From assembly GCF_000371965.1 (NCBI RefSeq), contig NZ_AQUO01000001.1, forward strand, positions 1,496,001 to 1,560,000: a stretch of DNA of 64,000 bases. The letters run 5' to 3'. This stretch comes from Paracoccus sp. N5 (GTDB lineage: Bacteria > Pseudomonadota > Alphaproteobacteria > Rhodobacterales > Rhodobacteraceae). The translations under genes were made by a program, and so were the position numbers. Positions 17,286 to 27,035 of the stretch are shown piece after piece; the stretch's first letter is position 1; each line of letters opens with the position of its first letter. The notes below the pieces were generated by a model. The model searched no databases. It had not been told where the DNA came from and worked only from the letters and a program-made list of their open reading frames with translations.

Positions 17286-18341
17286 TCAATCCAGCCGCGC
17301 CAGCTGCGCGGCGAATGTCGCCTCGGCCCGCGCCCATGGCCCCGGGCCGCCGCGGTCCAGATCCTCGAGCACCGGCAGCAGTTGCGCGGCATAGTCGAGC
17401 GTGCTTTCGCGCGGCAAGAGCGAGGGCAGGTTGTCGATCGCCATCACGTCGAGCGGCGGCGCCTCGGCCACCCGCGTGACCGGCTGCGCCCAATCGGTCA
17501 CGCGGTCATAGACCTGCACCGGGTTGAAATCGCTGGAGGGGTCGCAGGCCACGTCGCCGATCACCGTCAGCAGCCGGCCGGGCTCGACCGCGTCGGGGGC
17601 GACGAAGACCGGCGTCTGCGGCCCGGCGAGGATGCAGTTGATGAAGAGCTCATGCGCCAGGATCTGCGGGAAGGGGCCGCCGCCTGCCGTCTCGGCCATG
17701 TCCCAGCGCGTCGCCTGGACCCCCATCGCCGTCAGCAGCGCCAGGGCCCCGCCGCCGACCCGGCCGAGCGCGCCGATGACCAGCGCGCGCGGCCGCGGCG
17801 CGCCGGTTGCGTCGAGCTCGGCCCGCAGTTCGGCCTTCAGCTGCTCCTGCGTCGGCCAGGCCGCGACCGGGCCGCAGATCGAGCCGCGCCGCTGCGCCGC
17901 CCAGGCCTTCAGCGAGACCGCAGCCCCGGCGAAGCCCGCCCAATGGCCAAAGGCCGCCAGCCGCCGGCCGCTGTCGTCGGTCAGGTATTCCAGGTCCAGA
18001 AGCCGCCCGCCGCCGTCGCGGAACCGGCGCAGCAAAGCCTGGCCGGCCGGCTGGCCCTTGAAGGCATGGCCGAACATGATGTGGCGGTGGATCAGCGGGC
18101 CGCCCGGGGGCAGTTCCTTCAGCCCGAAGACGATGGCATCGGCGGGGGCGTCGGACCAGCTGCCCGGGGCGGCGATCTCGGCCCCGGCGGCGGCATAATC
18201 GGCGGTGGGCAGGATGCGGTGCGGGCTGTCCTCGACCGTGATGCGGAAGCCGCCCGCGCGGAGCCGGCGCGTGCCCTCGGGCGTCAGGCCGGCGCGCTGC
18301 TCGTTGGCGCGCGATTCGCTGCGGAGCCAGAGATGGACCAT
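17286..18341 (-). CDS. saccharopine dehydrogenase (NAD+, L-lysine-forming type), LYS1-like
   Basis: 351 residues, close to fungal LYS1 (about 370). It interconverts saccharopine with lysine and 2-oxoglutarate. Matches along the whole chain include LRSESRANEQRAGLTPEG (N-terminal substrate loop), FRITVEDSPHRILP, GSWSDAPADAIVFGLKELP, HRHIMFGHAFKGQ, LLDLEYLTDDSGRRLAAFG and FAGAAVSLKAW, then the nucleotide-binding ALVIGALGRVGGGAL. ATG 18341 has AAGGA about 8 nt upstream. Bacterial examples are usually lysine-degrading, but direction is not shown here. No second saccharopine enzyme (LYS9-like) lies next to it. It sits 20 bp after the NlpC/P60 gene. Confidence 0.92.
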   Translation of the reverse strand: MVHLWLRSESRANEQRAGLTPEGTRRLRAGGFRITVEDSPHRILPTADYAAAGAEIAAPGSWSDAPADAIVFGLKELPPGGPLIHRHIMFGHAFKGQPAGQALLRRFRDGGGRLLDLEYLTDDSGRRLAAFGHWAGFAGAAVSLKAWAAQRRGSICGPVAAWPTQEQLKAELRAELDATGAPRPRALVIGALGRVGGGALALLTAMGVQATRWDMAETAGGGPFPQILAHELFINCILAGPQTPVFVAPDAVEPGRLLTVIGDVACDPSSDFNPVQVYDRVTDWAQPVTRVAEAPPLDVMAIDNLPSLLPRESTLDYAAQLLPVLEDLDRGGPGPWARAEATFAAQLARLD

Positions 18342-18361
18342 GGCGGGCTTCCTTTCGGGCG

Positions 18362-19209
18362 TCAGGGGAAGGGGGCGCGGGCACCGGCCGGCGGGCGGCG
18401 GGCGCCGTGGAAGGGGCCCTGCCCAGCGGCGTCGATGCGGGCGATGGCTGCGGCGATGGGCTCGATGATGACGGCCATGGCGAAGGCGGTGGCGTGGATC
18501 ATGCGCTGGTCGTCCAGCGCCATGGCGACATGGCCGGGCCAGAACAGCAGGTCGCCGCGGCGGATCTCGCCGGAGGCGGGCGGGAAAGCCGCCTGCTGCA
18601 TGTCGCTGTCGCCGGGGCAGGCGATGGCGCAGGCCATCAGCGCGCCCTGCGCCAGCCCCGAGCAGTCGATGCCCCAGCGGCTGTTGCCGCCCCAGAGATA
18701 GGGCGTGCCGAGCAGCGTCTCGGCCACCGCGGCCGGGTCGGGCGCCGGCTGGTCGCAGATGTGCTGCTCTGGCACCCAGCCGCCGCGCGCCAGGCGGGCA
18801 AAGCCGCCCTGCACGCCGGTCACCGACAGCCGCGCGCCCAGCGACAGCGCCATGGTCTCGGGCGTCTTGAGGTCGGGGCCGCTGTAGACATGCGTCGCGG
18901 GGGCGCTGACGCGGTGGGTGACCTCTGGCAGGTCGTGGTCCAGCGCCTCGGCCCGCAGCCAGCCGCAATAGCCGTCGGCCAGGGCCTGGACGAAGGCCCA
19001 GCCGTCCTGCTGGTCGATCACCACCAGCGCGGCGCCGAAATTCACCTGGCGGTCGCGGGTGCCCAGCGGCGCGCGGCACAGGTCGGCGACCGGCAGCGCC
19101 AGCCGCGCCGGGCGCCCGGCGGTATAGGCCGGGCGGGCCAGCCGGCCGCGCAGGGATTCCAGCGCCACCCGCTCGGTCGCCGGGGTCAGGCGGCGGTCGA
19201 AGCCGGCGC

Positions 19210-19213
<4 letters not shown>
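18362..19213 (-). CDS. NlpC/P60 (C40) cysteine hydrolase with SH3-like N-terminus
   Basis: 283 residues. The C-terminal C40 domain has the catalytic Cys in NSRWGIDCSGLAQGAL, the His in LLFWPGHVAMALDDQRMIHA and the preceding LLGTPYLWGG. The N-terminal ~130 residues contain SH3b-like segments (WAFVQALADGYCGWL; WVPEQHI). The arrangement resembles dipeptidyl-peptidase VI / YkfC enzymes, which cleave gamma-D-Glu-diaminopimelate in murein peptides. There is no signal peptide, so it may act on imported muropeptides in the cytoplasm. The ATG overlaps the aminopeptidase stop by 4 bases. The partnership with an M17 aminopeptidase suggests peptide recycling (inference). Confidence 0.88.
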
Positions 19214-20604
<1,391 letters not shown>

Positions 20605-20665
20605 CGGCAGGGCTCGTCATGGTTTTCCTTGCCCGCAGCCTAGCGTTCGGCGCGCGGGTCGCAAG

Positions 20666-21043
20666 TCACGACGGCGCGCCGGGATCCCAGATCTGGGTCA
20701 GCGAGCGGTTGCCGATCCGGTCCAGCCGCGCCACGGTCGAGGCGAGCGCCGTTGCGTCGCGGCGCTCGGCGCAGGCGCCGACGTCGATCGCGACGCCGGC
20801 CAGCGTCACCAGCCCGACCTGCCAGGCCAGCCGCGACAGCTGGTCGGCATGGGCGACCACCGCGCCCAGGTCGCCTTCCTGCGCCGCCAGCACCGTGCGG
20901 CGCAGCGACCGCGCCAGCTCCTCCAGCGCGGCGCCGATCACCTGGGCGGCGCAATCCTCGCCCAGTTCGCGGACGATCTGTTCCAGCCGCTGCAGGTCGA
21001 TGCGAATGGCGTCGTTCATGGACAGGATGGCGATTTTCGACAT
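20666..21043 (-). CDS. hypothetical helical protein, possibly degenerate Hpt-like
   Basis: 125 residues, almost entirely helical, with no signal peptide or TM. I do not recognise it with certainty. The segment HADQLSRLAWQVGLVTLAG followed by IDVGACAERRDATALAS has the pattern of the Hpt helical hairpin (His-x-Leu-Lys/Ser ... Gly ... acidic helix ... small-residue helix), but the residue aligning with the phosphorylated His appears to be Asp in ADQLSR, so a classic phosphotransfer role is doubtful. ATG 21043 is preceded by GGAAGAAG. It lies 61 bp upstream of the aminopeptidase on the same strand and divergent from carbonic anhydrase. Confidence 0.6.
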   Translation of the reverse strand: MSKIAILSMNDAIRIDLQRLEQIVRELGEDCAAQVIGAALEELARSLRRTVLAAQEGDLGAVVAHADQLSRLAWQVGLVTLAGVAIDVGACAERRDATALASTVARLDRIGNRSLTQIWDPGAPS

Positions 21044-21130
21044 TGCTTCTTCCGGGCAGCTGCGGCGGTCACGTCAGCGCAATCTGTCACCAATCCCTCA
21101 AGAAAAGGTTATGGGCGGCGCGCTAAACCT

Positions 21131-21150
21131 CTCGAACTTTATCATTCGAG
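21131..21150. promoter_or_regulatory. inverted repeat upstream of carbonic anhydrase
   Basis: CTCGAA (21131-21136) and TTCGAG (21145-21150) form a perfect 6-bp inverted repeat with an 8-nt AT-rich spacer, 37 bp before the carbonic anhydrase start. It could be an operator or a leader hairpin; no regulator is assigned. Confidence 0.35.
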
Positions 21151-21187
21151 TGGTTATGAAACCGCACGAACGGTAGATGAGGAAGCC

Positions 21188-21838
21188 ATGAACCAAGCCC
21201 GTCCACTGCCGAATTACCTGGTGCAACGCTATCACGGATGGCGCGCGACCGCCTTTCAGGAAAACCGCGTCTGGTATCGCCGCCTGGCCGAGGACGGTCA
21301 GCATCCGCGCGCCATGGTCATCGCCTGTTGTGATTCGCGGGTGCATGTGACCTCGATCTTCGGGGCGGATACCGGCGAGTTCTTCATCCATCGCAACATC
21401 GCCAACCTGGTGCCGCCCTATGCGCCCGACGGGCAGCAGCACGGCACCTCGGCCGCGGTGGAATATGCGGTGAACACGCTGAAGGTCGCGCATCTGGTGG
21501 TGGTGGGCCACACCAGCTGCGGCGGCGTGCAGGGCTGCCTGGCCATGTGCTCGGGCCATGCCCCGGAACTGGAAGAGAAATCCAGCTTCGTCGGCCGCTG
21601 GATGGACATCCTGCGCCCCGGCTACGACCGCGTGGCCGACCTGCCGCCCGAACAGCAGGTCCGCGCGCTGGAGCGGCAGGCGGTGCTGGTGTCGCTGGAG
21701 AATCTGATGACCTTCCCCTTCATCAGGACGGCGGTCGAATCGGGCGACCTGTCGCTGCATGGCGTGCTGCATGACATCGCCGGCGGGCTGCTCGAACAAT
21801 ACGACCCCGCTGTGGACGCCTTCGTCGATATCGCCTGA
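21188..21838 (+). CDS. beta-class carbonic anhydrase
   Basis: Zinc enzyme that interconverts CO2 and bicarbonate, 216 residues. Zinc ligands are visible: C48 with the D49-S50-R51 dyad (CCDSRV), H108 and C111 (VGHTSCGGVQG). Other family segments: EFFIHRNIANLVPPY, SAAVEYAVNTLKVAHLVVV and the C-terminal SLHGVLHDIAGGLLEQYD. ATG 21188 has GAGGAA 3-4 nt upstream; an upstream extension of the frame has no support. 25 bp separate it from kynU on the same strand, so they may share a transcript. Bicarbonate supply for carboxylases is its usual role. Confidence 0.95.
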   Translation: MNQARPLPNYLVQRYHGWRATAFQENRVWYRRLAEDGQHPRAMVIACCDSRVHVTSIFGADTGEFFIHRNIANLVPPYAPDGQQHGTSAAVEYAVNTLKVAHLVVVGHTSCGGVQGCLAMCSGHAPELEEKSSFVGRWMDILRPGYDRVADLPPEQQVRALERQAVLVSLENLMTFPFIRTAVESGDLSLHGVLHDIAGGLLEQYDPAVDAFVDIA

Positions 21839-21863
21839 CCGGGCCCCGTCACAAGGACATGCC

Positions 21864-23108
21864 ATGACCCTGCCGGACCGTTCCGCCATCGCGGCGATGG
21901 ATGCCAGCGACCCGATGCGCGGGTTGCGCGACGCCTTCATCCTGCTCGAGGGCGAGGTCTATCTGGACGGCAATTCGCTGGGTCCGGCGACCCATGCGGC
22001 GCAAGCCGAACTGGCCCAGGCCGCGACGCAGGAATGGGCGCAGGGGCTGATCCGCAGCTGGAACAGTGCCGGCTGGTTCGACCTGCCGCTGCACCTGGGC
22101 GACCGCATCGGCCGGCTGGTCGGCGCGGCGCCGGGGCAGGTGGTGGTGGCGGACACGACCTCGGTCAATATCTACAAGGCCCTGCATGCCGCCTTGGCGC
22201 TGCGTCCCGGTCGGCGCAGCATCGTCGCCGAATCCGGCAGCTTCCCGACCGACCTTTACATCGCCGAGGGTGTCGTCTCGACCCTGCCCGGCACGCGGCT
22301 GCGGCTGGAGGGCGTCGATGCGCCGCGGATCGAGGACATGCTGGACGGCGACGTGGCGGCCGTGCTGGTCAATCATGTGAATTACAAGACCGGGGCCCTG
22401 CGCGACATGGCGGCGCTGACGGCGCGAATCCATCAGGCCGGCGCCATCGCCATCTGGGACCTGTGCCATTCCGCCGGTGCCCTGCCGGTCGCGCTGGACG
22501 CGGCCGAGGCGGATTTCGCCGTCGGCTGCACCTATAAATACCTGAACGGCGGGCCGGGCTCGCCGGCCTTCATCTATGTCGCGACGCGGCACCAGGACCA
22601 GGCGCGGCAGCCGCTCAGCGGCTGGTGGGGGCACGCGCGGCCCTTCGCCTTCGAGACCGGCTTCCAGGGCGACCCCGGCATCCGCCGCTTTCAATGCGGC
22701 ACCCAGCCCATGCTGTCGATGCGGGCGCTGAAGGGCGCGCTGGAGGTCTGGGACCGGGTTGACATGCAGGTGCTGCGGGCAAAAAGCGTCGCGTTGACCG
22801 AGCTTTTCATCCAGCTGGTCGAGGGGCTTTGCCAGGGCCGCGGCCTGGTGCTGGAATCGCCCCGTGATCCGTCGCTGCGCGGCAGCCAGGTCGCGTTCCG
22901 GCACGACCATGCCTATGAGGTGATGCAGGCGCTGATCGCGCGCGGCGTCATCGGCGATTTCCGTGCGCCCGCGACGCTGCGCTTCGGCTTCACGCCGCTT
23001 TACACCCGCCATGTCGATGTGCTGGACGCCGCCGAGACGCTGGCCGATGTGCTGGCGAGCGAAAGCTGGCGCGACCCGCGTTTCGCCCTGCGCACGGCGG
23101 TGACCTGA
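21864..23108 (+). CDS. kynU: kynureninase
   Basis: PLP enzyme that cleaves kynurenine to anthranilate and alanine in tryptophan breakdown, 414 residues (normal). Seen: YLDGNSLGPATHAAQAEL at the N-terminus, the PLP-contact segment IWDLCHSAGALPVALDA (D199), the Schiff-base lysine K225 in CTYKYLNGGPGSPAF, and GWWGHARPFAFE. ATG 21864 has AAGGA 6 nt upstream; an ATG five bases earlier is out of frame. Neither tryptophan dioxygenase nor kynurenine formamidase is in the window, so the rest of the pathway must lie elsewhere. It ends 6 bp from the convergent DeoR gene. Confidence 0.94.
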   Translation: MTLPDRSAIAAMDASDPMRGLRDAFILLEGEVYLDGNSLGPATHAAQAELAQAATQEWAQGLIRSWNSAGWFDLPLHLGDRIGRLVGAAPGQVVVADTTSVNIYKALHAALALRPGRRSIVAESGSFPTDLYIAEGVVSTLPGTRLRLEGVDAPRIEDMLDGDVAAVLVNHVNYKTGALRDMAALTARIHQAGAIAIWDLCHSAGALPVALDAAEADFAVGCTYKYLNGGPGSPAFIYVATRHQDQARQPLSGWWGHARPFAFETGFQGDPGIRRFQCGTQPMLSMRALKGALEVWDRVDMQVLRAKSVALTELFIQLVEGLCQGRGLVLESPRDPSLRGSQVAFRHDHAYEVMQALIARGVIGDFRAPATLRFGFTPLYTRHVDVLDAAETLADVLASESWRDPRFALRTAVT

Positions 23109-23114
23109 GGACGC

Positions 23115-23894
23115 TCAGCCCGGCGGGCAGACCCTGACCTCGGTGCCCCATTCGGCGCAGCGCCGGGCCAGATCCTCGGGCAGCGGGCGGTCGGTAAAGA
23201 CCGCGTCAAGCTCGGACAGGCTGCCGATGCGGGCGGGCGCCGGGCGGCCCAGCTTGGAATGGTCGGTGACCAGGAAGGCATGGCGCGACTGGCGCAGGAT
23301 CGAGCGGCTGACCCGCACTTCGGCCAGGTCGAAGTCCAGAAGATCGCCGTCATGGTCCAGGGCCGAGGTGCCGACCACCGCGTAATCGACCTTGAACTGC
23401 TCGAAGAACTGCGTCGTCAGCTCGCCCACCAGCCCGCCGTCCGAGCGCCGCAGCGCGCCGCCCGCCACCATGATCTCGCAGCCCGGATTGGCCAGCAGGA
23501 TATTGGCGACATTCATGTTGTTGGTGACGACGGTGATGTTGGAATGATGCACCAGCGCCTGGGCCACCGCCTCGGTCGTGGTGCCGAGGTTCAGGATCAG
23601 GCTGCAATTGTCGGGGATTTCGGCGGCGCAAGCGGCGCCGATGGCGGCCTTGGCCTCGGCATGCATGCGCCGGCGCGCCTCATAGCCCAGGTTCACCGCC
23701 CCGGCGCGCGGCACCGCGCCGCCGTGGACGCGGTCCAGAAGCCCGGCCTCGGCCATTTCGCCCAGGTCGCGGCGGATCGTCTGCAGCGTCACCTCGAACC
23801 GCTGGGCCAGGTCGTCGACCAGCACCCGCCCCTCGGCGCGGGCGAGTTCAAGGATTTCGCTCTGGCGGATGCTGAGGGCCAAGGGGCTCTCCAT
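23115..23894 (-). CDS. DeoR/GlpR family transcriptional regulator
   Basis: 259 residues. The N-terminal DeoR helix-turn-helix is clear: RQSEILELARAEGRVLVDDL then AQRFEVTLQTIRRDLGEM, followed by GLLDRVHGGA. The C-terminal half is the sugar-isomerase-like sensor domain (LNLGTTTEAVAQAL, ITVVTNNMNVANILL, VAGGALRRSDGGLVG, DHSKLGR), which senses a phosphorylated sugar or polyol in this family. It resembles GlpR repressors. It is divergent from the iron-ADH/M14 gene pair (172 bp between starts), which is its likely target. Ligand unknown. Confidence 0.9.
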   Translation of the reverse strand: MESPLALSIRQSEILELARAEGRVLVDDLAQRFEVTLQTIRRDLGEMAEAGLLDRVHGGAVPRAGAVNLGYEARRRMHAEAKAAIGAACAAEIPDNCSLILNLGTTTEAVAQALVHHSNITVVTNNMNVANILLANPGCEIMVAGGALRRSDGGLVGELTTQFFEQFKVDYAVVGTSALDHDGDLLDFDLAEVRVSRSILRQSRHAFLVTDHSKLGRPAPARIGSLSELDAVFTDRPLPEDLARRCAEWGTEVRVCPPG

Positions 23895-23994
23895 GGCTGG
23901 AACGGTTTCACCTTAGGCGAAGCGCAGGCGCGCGCAAGCGTTCCCTACGCCGCGATGCAGCGGCGCCGATGTTCGCATGGGGGCGGAACCGGGG

Positions 23995-24005
23995 CGAAAC
24001 GAAAG
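23995..24005 (+). promoter_or_regulatory. CGAAA direct repeat, possible DeoR-family operator
   Basis: CGAAACGAAAG in the 172-bp divergent region between the DeoR regulator and the iron-ADH gene. Tandem CGAAA or TTTCG half-sites are common among DeoR-family regulators. Assignment is an inference from position and pattern. Confidence 0.3.
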
Positions 24006-24066
24006 CCGCTTGACCCCGCGGCAGGGGCGGTGCAGCCTGCCGCCGGTTTTTCAAGGACAGGCCCCC

Positions 24067-25209
24067 ATGACCCCGATCGCGCCCTTCGCCTTTGCCCTGC
24101 CGGCCCGCACCGCCTTTGGCCGGGGCGAGGCGCAAAAGGCGCCGGCGGCGATCCGCGCGCTTGGCCCGCGCGGCGTTCTGGTGCATGGCGCGAACCCGGA
24201 CCGCGCGGCCTGGCTCTTGCAGGCGCTGCGGGCCGAGGGGGCCGAGGTGCTGCCCATCGCCTGCGGGGCCGAGCCGACGCTGCCGATGCTGGAGGAGGCG
24301 CTGGCCCGCGCCAAGGCGTTCGGCGCCGACTGGGTCGCGGGTTTGGGCGGCGGCGCGGTTCTGGACCTGGGCAAGGCGCTGGCCGGGCTGATCCCGGCGC
24401 CGGGCGGCATCATGGACCATCTCGAGGTCGTGGGCCGCGGGTTGCCGCTGGCGGCGGCGCCCTTGCCCTATGTCGCGCTGCCGACCACCGCCGGCACCGG
24501 GGCCGAGGCGACGCGCAACGCCGTCATCGGCCTGCCCGAACATGGCCGCAAGGTCTCGATCCGCGACGAACGGATGCTGCCGCGGCTGGCCATCGTCGAT
24601 CCGGCGCTGACCGACCATTGCCCGCGCGCGGTGACGCTGGCCTCGGGGCTGGACGCGCTGGCGCAGGTGATCGAGCCCTATGTGTCGTGCAAGGCCACGC
24701 CCTTCACCGATGCGCTGGTGCGGCCGGTGATCGCACCGGGGCTGCGGGCGCTGAAGCGTCTGATGGACGCAGAGGACGCGCAGGCGCGCGACACCATGGC
24801 CTGGGTCAGCCTGTGCGGCGGCATCGCGCTGGCGAACGGCGGGCTTGGCGCCGTCCATGGCCTCGCCGGGGTGATCGGCGGCGTGGCCCCGGCCGCGCAT
24901 GGCGCGATCTGCGGCGTGTTGCTGGGACCGGTGCTGGCGATGAACCGCGACCACGCCCCCGACCCGGTCCGCGTCGAGGACATCTGCCGCGAGATCGCCG
25001 CGGGCTTCGGCGGCGCGGCGGCCGATGCGCCGCAGACCCTGGCCGACTGGGCGCGCGCCGCCGGCCTGCCGGGCTTGCAGGCGCAGGGGCTGGATCCGGC
25101 GCGGCATCAGGCGGTGGCCGAGGCCTCGCTCGCCAGCTCGTCGATGAAGGGCAATCCCTTCGCGCCCTCGGCCGCGCAGCTTTGCGAGGTTCTGCGCAAG
25201 GCCGGCTGA
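24067..25209 (+). CDS. iron-containing alcohol dehydrogenase family protein with altered metal site
   Basis: 380 residues, group III (Fe-type) dehydrogenase fold. Seen: the NAD-binding GLGGGAVLDLGKAL and PTTAGTGAEATRNAVI (GTG-E-T pattern). Against FucO numbering, metal ligand D196 is kept (SGLDALAQ), but the second ligand His is Gln here (Q200); H264 and H278 are kept (AVHGLAGVIGGVAPAAHGA), and the usual catalytic His between them is Gly268. A three-ligand D/H/H site, as in glycerol dehydrogenase (zinc), or another reaction is possible. The stop overlaps the next gene start (TGATG). Probably controlled by the divergent DeoR regulator. Confidence 0.88.
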   Translation: MTPIAPFAFALPARTAFGRGEAQKAPAAIRALGPRGVLVHGANPDRAAWLLQALRAEGAEVLPIACGAEPTLPMLEEALARAKAFGADWVAGLGGGAVLDLGKALAGLIPAPGGIMDHLEVVGRGLPLAAAPLPYVALPTTAGTGAEATRNAVIGLPEHGRKVSIRDERMLPRLAIVDPALTDHCPRAVTLASGLDALAQVIEPYVSCKATPFTDALVRPVIAPGLRALKRLMDAEDAQARDTMAWVSLCGGIALANGGLGAVHGLAGVIGGVAPAAHGAICGVLLGPVLAMNRDHAPDPVRVEDICREIAAGFGGAAADAPQTLADWARAAGLPGLQAQGLDPARHQAVAEASLASSSMKGNPFAPSAAQLCEVLRKAG

Positions 25210-26927
25210 TGACCGAGAAACTGCTGTTCCAGGCGCGTTACCCCGCCACCCTGTCCTGCCTGATCCGCGACCTGACCTGCGCCCGGGCCGAGATCTGGAG
25301 CTTCGACGACGCGCCCACCCGCCGCGCCACCGAACTGGCGCTGGCCCGGCGCGGCGTCAAGGCCCGCTGCCGCTCGGCGTTGAAGCCGCTGCTGCACGCC
25401 TTCCTGGAAGAGATCGAGACCGCCGGCCTGGCCGAGGCCAGCATCACCTGCCCGCGCCACCCCGAGGCCGCGCCCGGCCGCTTCCTGCTGGAAGCCTATC
25501 CGTTGCCGGCGCTGTTCCCGCTGACCGCCTTCGATTTCCAGGAAGGCCCGGACAGCGCCGCCATGCCGGCCTATCGCGTCAGCCTGGGCTATGTCTCGGG
25601 CGAGCGGCGCGAGGTCACGGTGCTGGCGCCGAACCGGATGCACCGCGACCAGTCGGGCCATCCGGCGCTGTCGCCCTGCGGCTGGCTGGTGCAGGACGGG
25701 CAGGGCGGGCCGCTGCTGACCGATTGCGAGGCGATCTTCCGCGATGCCATGCGCTGCCTGGCCACCCAGCCCTGGCTCTCCGAGCCGTTCTTCCAGCGCC
25801 TCGACATCGCGGTGACGCTGCCGGTGCGCGACCGGGCGCTGGGGCATGGCGACGAGGCGGTCTCGGTCATCGAGGCGCTGCACGAGGACCTGTATTTCTC
25901 GGCGCTGGACCAGTTCCGGCAGCGCTTGGCGCGTCCCGCGGGCGACCGCAGCCTGCGGCCGGGCCAGATCGTGCCCGGCGTCCGCCATGGCCCCGACCAC
26001 AGCCTGCGCATCACCACCCGGCCCTGGGACAGCGGCCCGGCCGATCCCGGCCAGCAGGCGCTGGACGATGCGCGCGAGCCGCTGTCGCCCGGGCAGATCG
26101 CCGAGGAACTGGCGCGGCTGCCGGGCCGGCGCTTCCAGGCGCATTCGGCCGCCGGGCGCGTGGTGCCGGCGCTGTATCTGCCCGGGCGCGACCGGGCGAT
26201 GATGATCTCGGCCGGGCAGCACGCGAACGAGGTCTCGGGGCCGGTCGGCGCCCTGCGGGCGGCGCGCGACCTGGCGCGGCGCGAGGGGGCGCATTTCACG
26301 CTCTGCCCGCTGGAGAACCCCGACGGCTATGCGCTGCGTCAGGAACTGGCGCGCGACAATCCGCGCCACCTGCTGCATGCCGCGCGCTATACCGCCCTGG
26401 GCGACGACCTGGAATATCGCGCTGCGCCCCGGGCCGAGGCCGAGATCCGCGCCGTCGCGCATCACCTGTCGGGGGCGCTGCTGCATGTCAGCCTGCACGG
26501 CTATCCGGCGCATGAATGGCTGCGGCCCTTCAGCGGCTATGTCCCGCGCGGCTTCGAAAGCTGGACCATGCCGCGCGGCTTCTTCCTGATCCTGCGCCAC
26601 CATCCCGGCTGGGACGCCATCGCCGCCCGGCTGGCCGAGGCGGTCACGGCCCGGCTGCGCCAGGTGCCCGGCCTTGCGGCGCGCAATGCCGCGCAACTGG
26701 CGCTGGCCCGCCAGCACGGCCTGACCGCCGAGGCGCCCGGCGGCTTTGCCCGCGTGCTGACCGAGGACGCCCGCGCCGCGACGCCGCTGCTGCTCATCAC
26801 CGAATGCCCCGACCAGACCTTGCTGGGCGATGCCTTCACCGCCGCGCATGAGGCGCAGCGCGCCGCCGTGATCGCCGCCTATGACGCGCTGCAAGAGCTG
26901 GACCTGGCCGACCGGCCGCTCGCCTGA
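25209..26927 (+). CDS. M14 zinc carboxypeptidase-like protein with unknown N-terminal half
   Basis: 572 residues. The C-terminal ~270 residues look like an M14 metallopeptidase: HxxE as H338-A-N-E341 in MMISAGQHANEVSGPVGALR, then TLCPLENPDGYALRQ, a third zinc ligand candidate H430 (LLHVSLHGYP) and a late acidic ITECPDQTLL that could hold the catalytic Glu. The N-terminal ~300 residues match no family I recognise, and there is no signal peptide. Start ATG 25209 overlaps the ADH stop, so the two proteins are made together. The substrate may be an amide or ester rather than a peptide. Family call by motif; function unknown. Confidence 0.8.
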   Translation: MTEKLLFQARYPATLSCLIRDLTCARAEIWSFDDAPTRRATELALARRGVKARCRSALKPLLHAFLEEIETAGLAEASITCPRHPEAAPGRFLLEAYPLPALFPLTAFDFQEGPDSAAMPAYRVSLGYVSGERREVTVLAPNRMHRDQSGHPALSPCGWLVQDGQGGPLLTDCEAIFRDAMRCLATQPWLSEPFFQRLDIAVTLPVRDRALGHGDEAVSVIEALHEDLYFSALDQFRQRLARPAGDRSLRPGQIVPGVRHGPDHSLRITTRPWDSGPADPGQQALDDAREPLSPGQIAEELARLPGRRFQAHSAAGRVVPALYLPGRDRAMMISAGQHANEVSGPVGALRAARDLARREGAHFTLCPLENPDGYALRQELARDNPRHLLHAARYTALGDDLEYRAAPRAEAEIRAVAHHLSGALLHVSLHGYPAHEWLRPFSGYVPRGFESWTMPRGFFLILRHHPGWDAIAARLAEAVTARLRQVPGLAARNAAQLALARQHGLTAEAPGGFARVLTEDARAATPLLLITECPDQTLLGDAFTAAHEAQRAAVIAAYDALQELDLADRPLA

Positions 26928-27035
26928 GGCGCGAAATTCGCCAAGACAAAAGCGGCATATCCGCCTATCCTGCTGAAACGGAATGGCTCTTGGGATTTCC
27001 GACCGGGGGCCCGCCTTGGTTCGGGAGAGCGTGTC

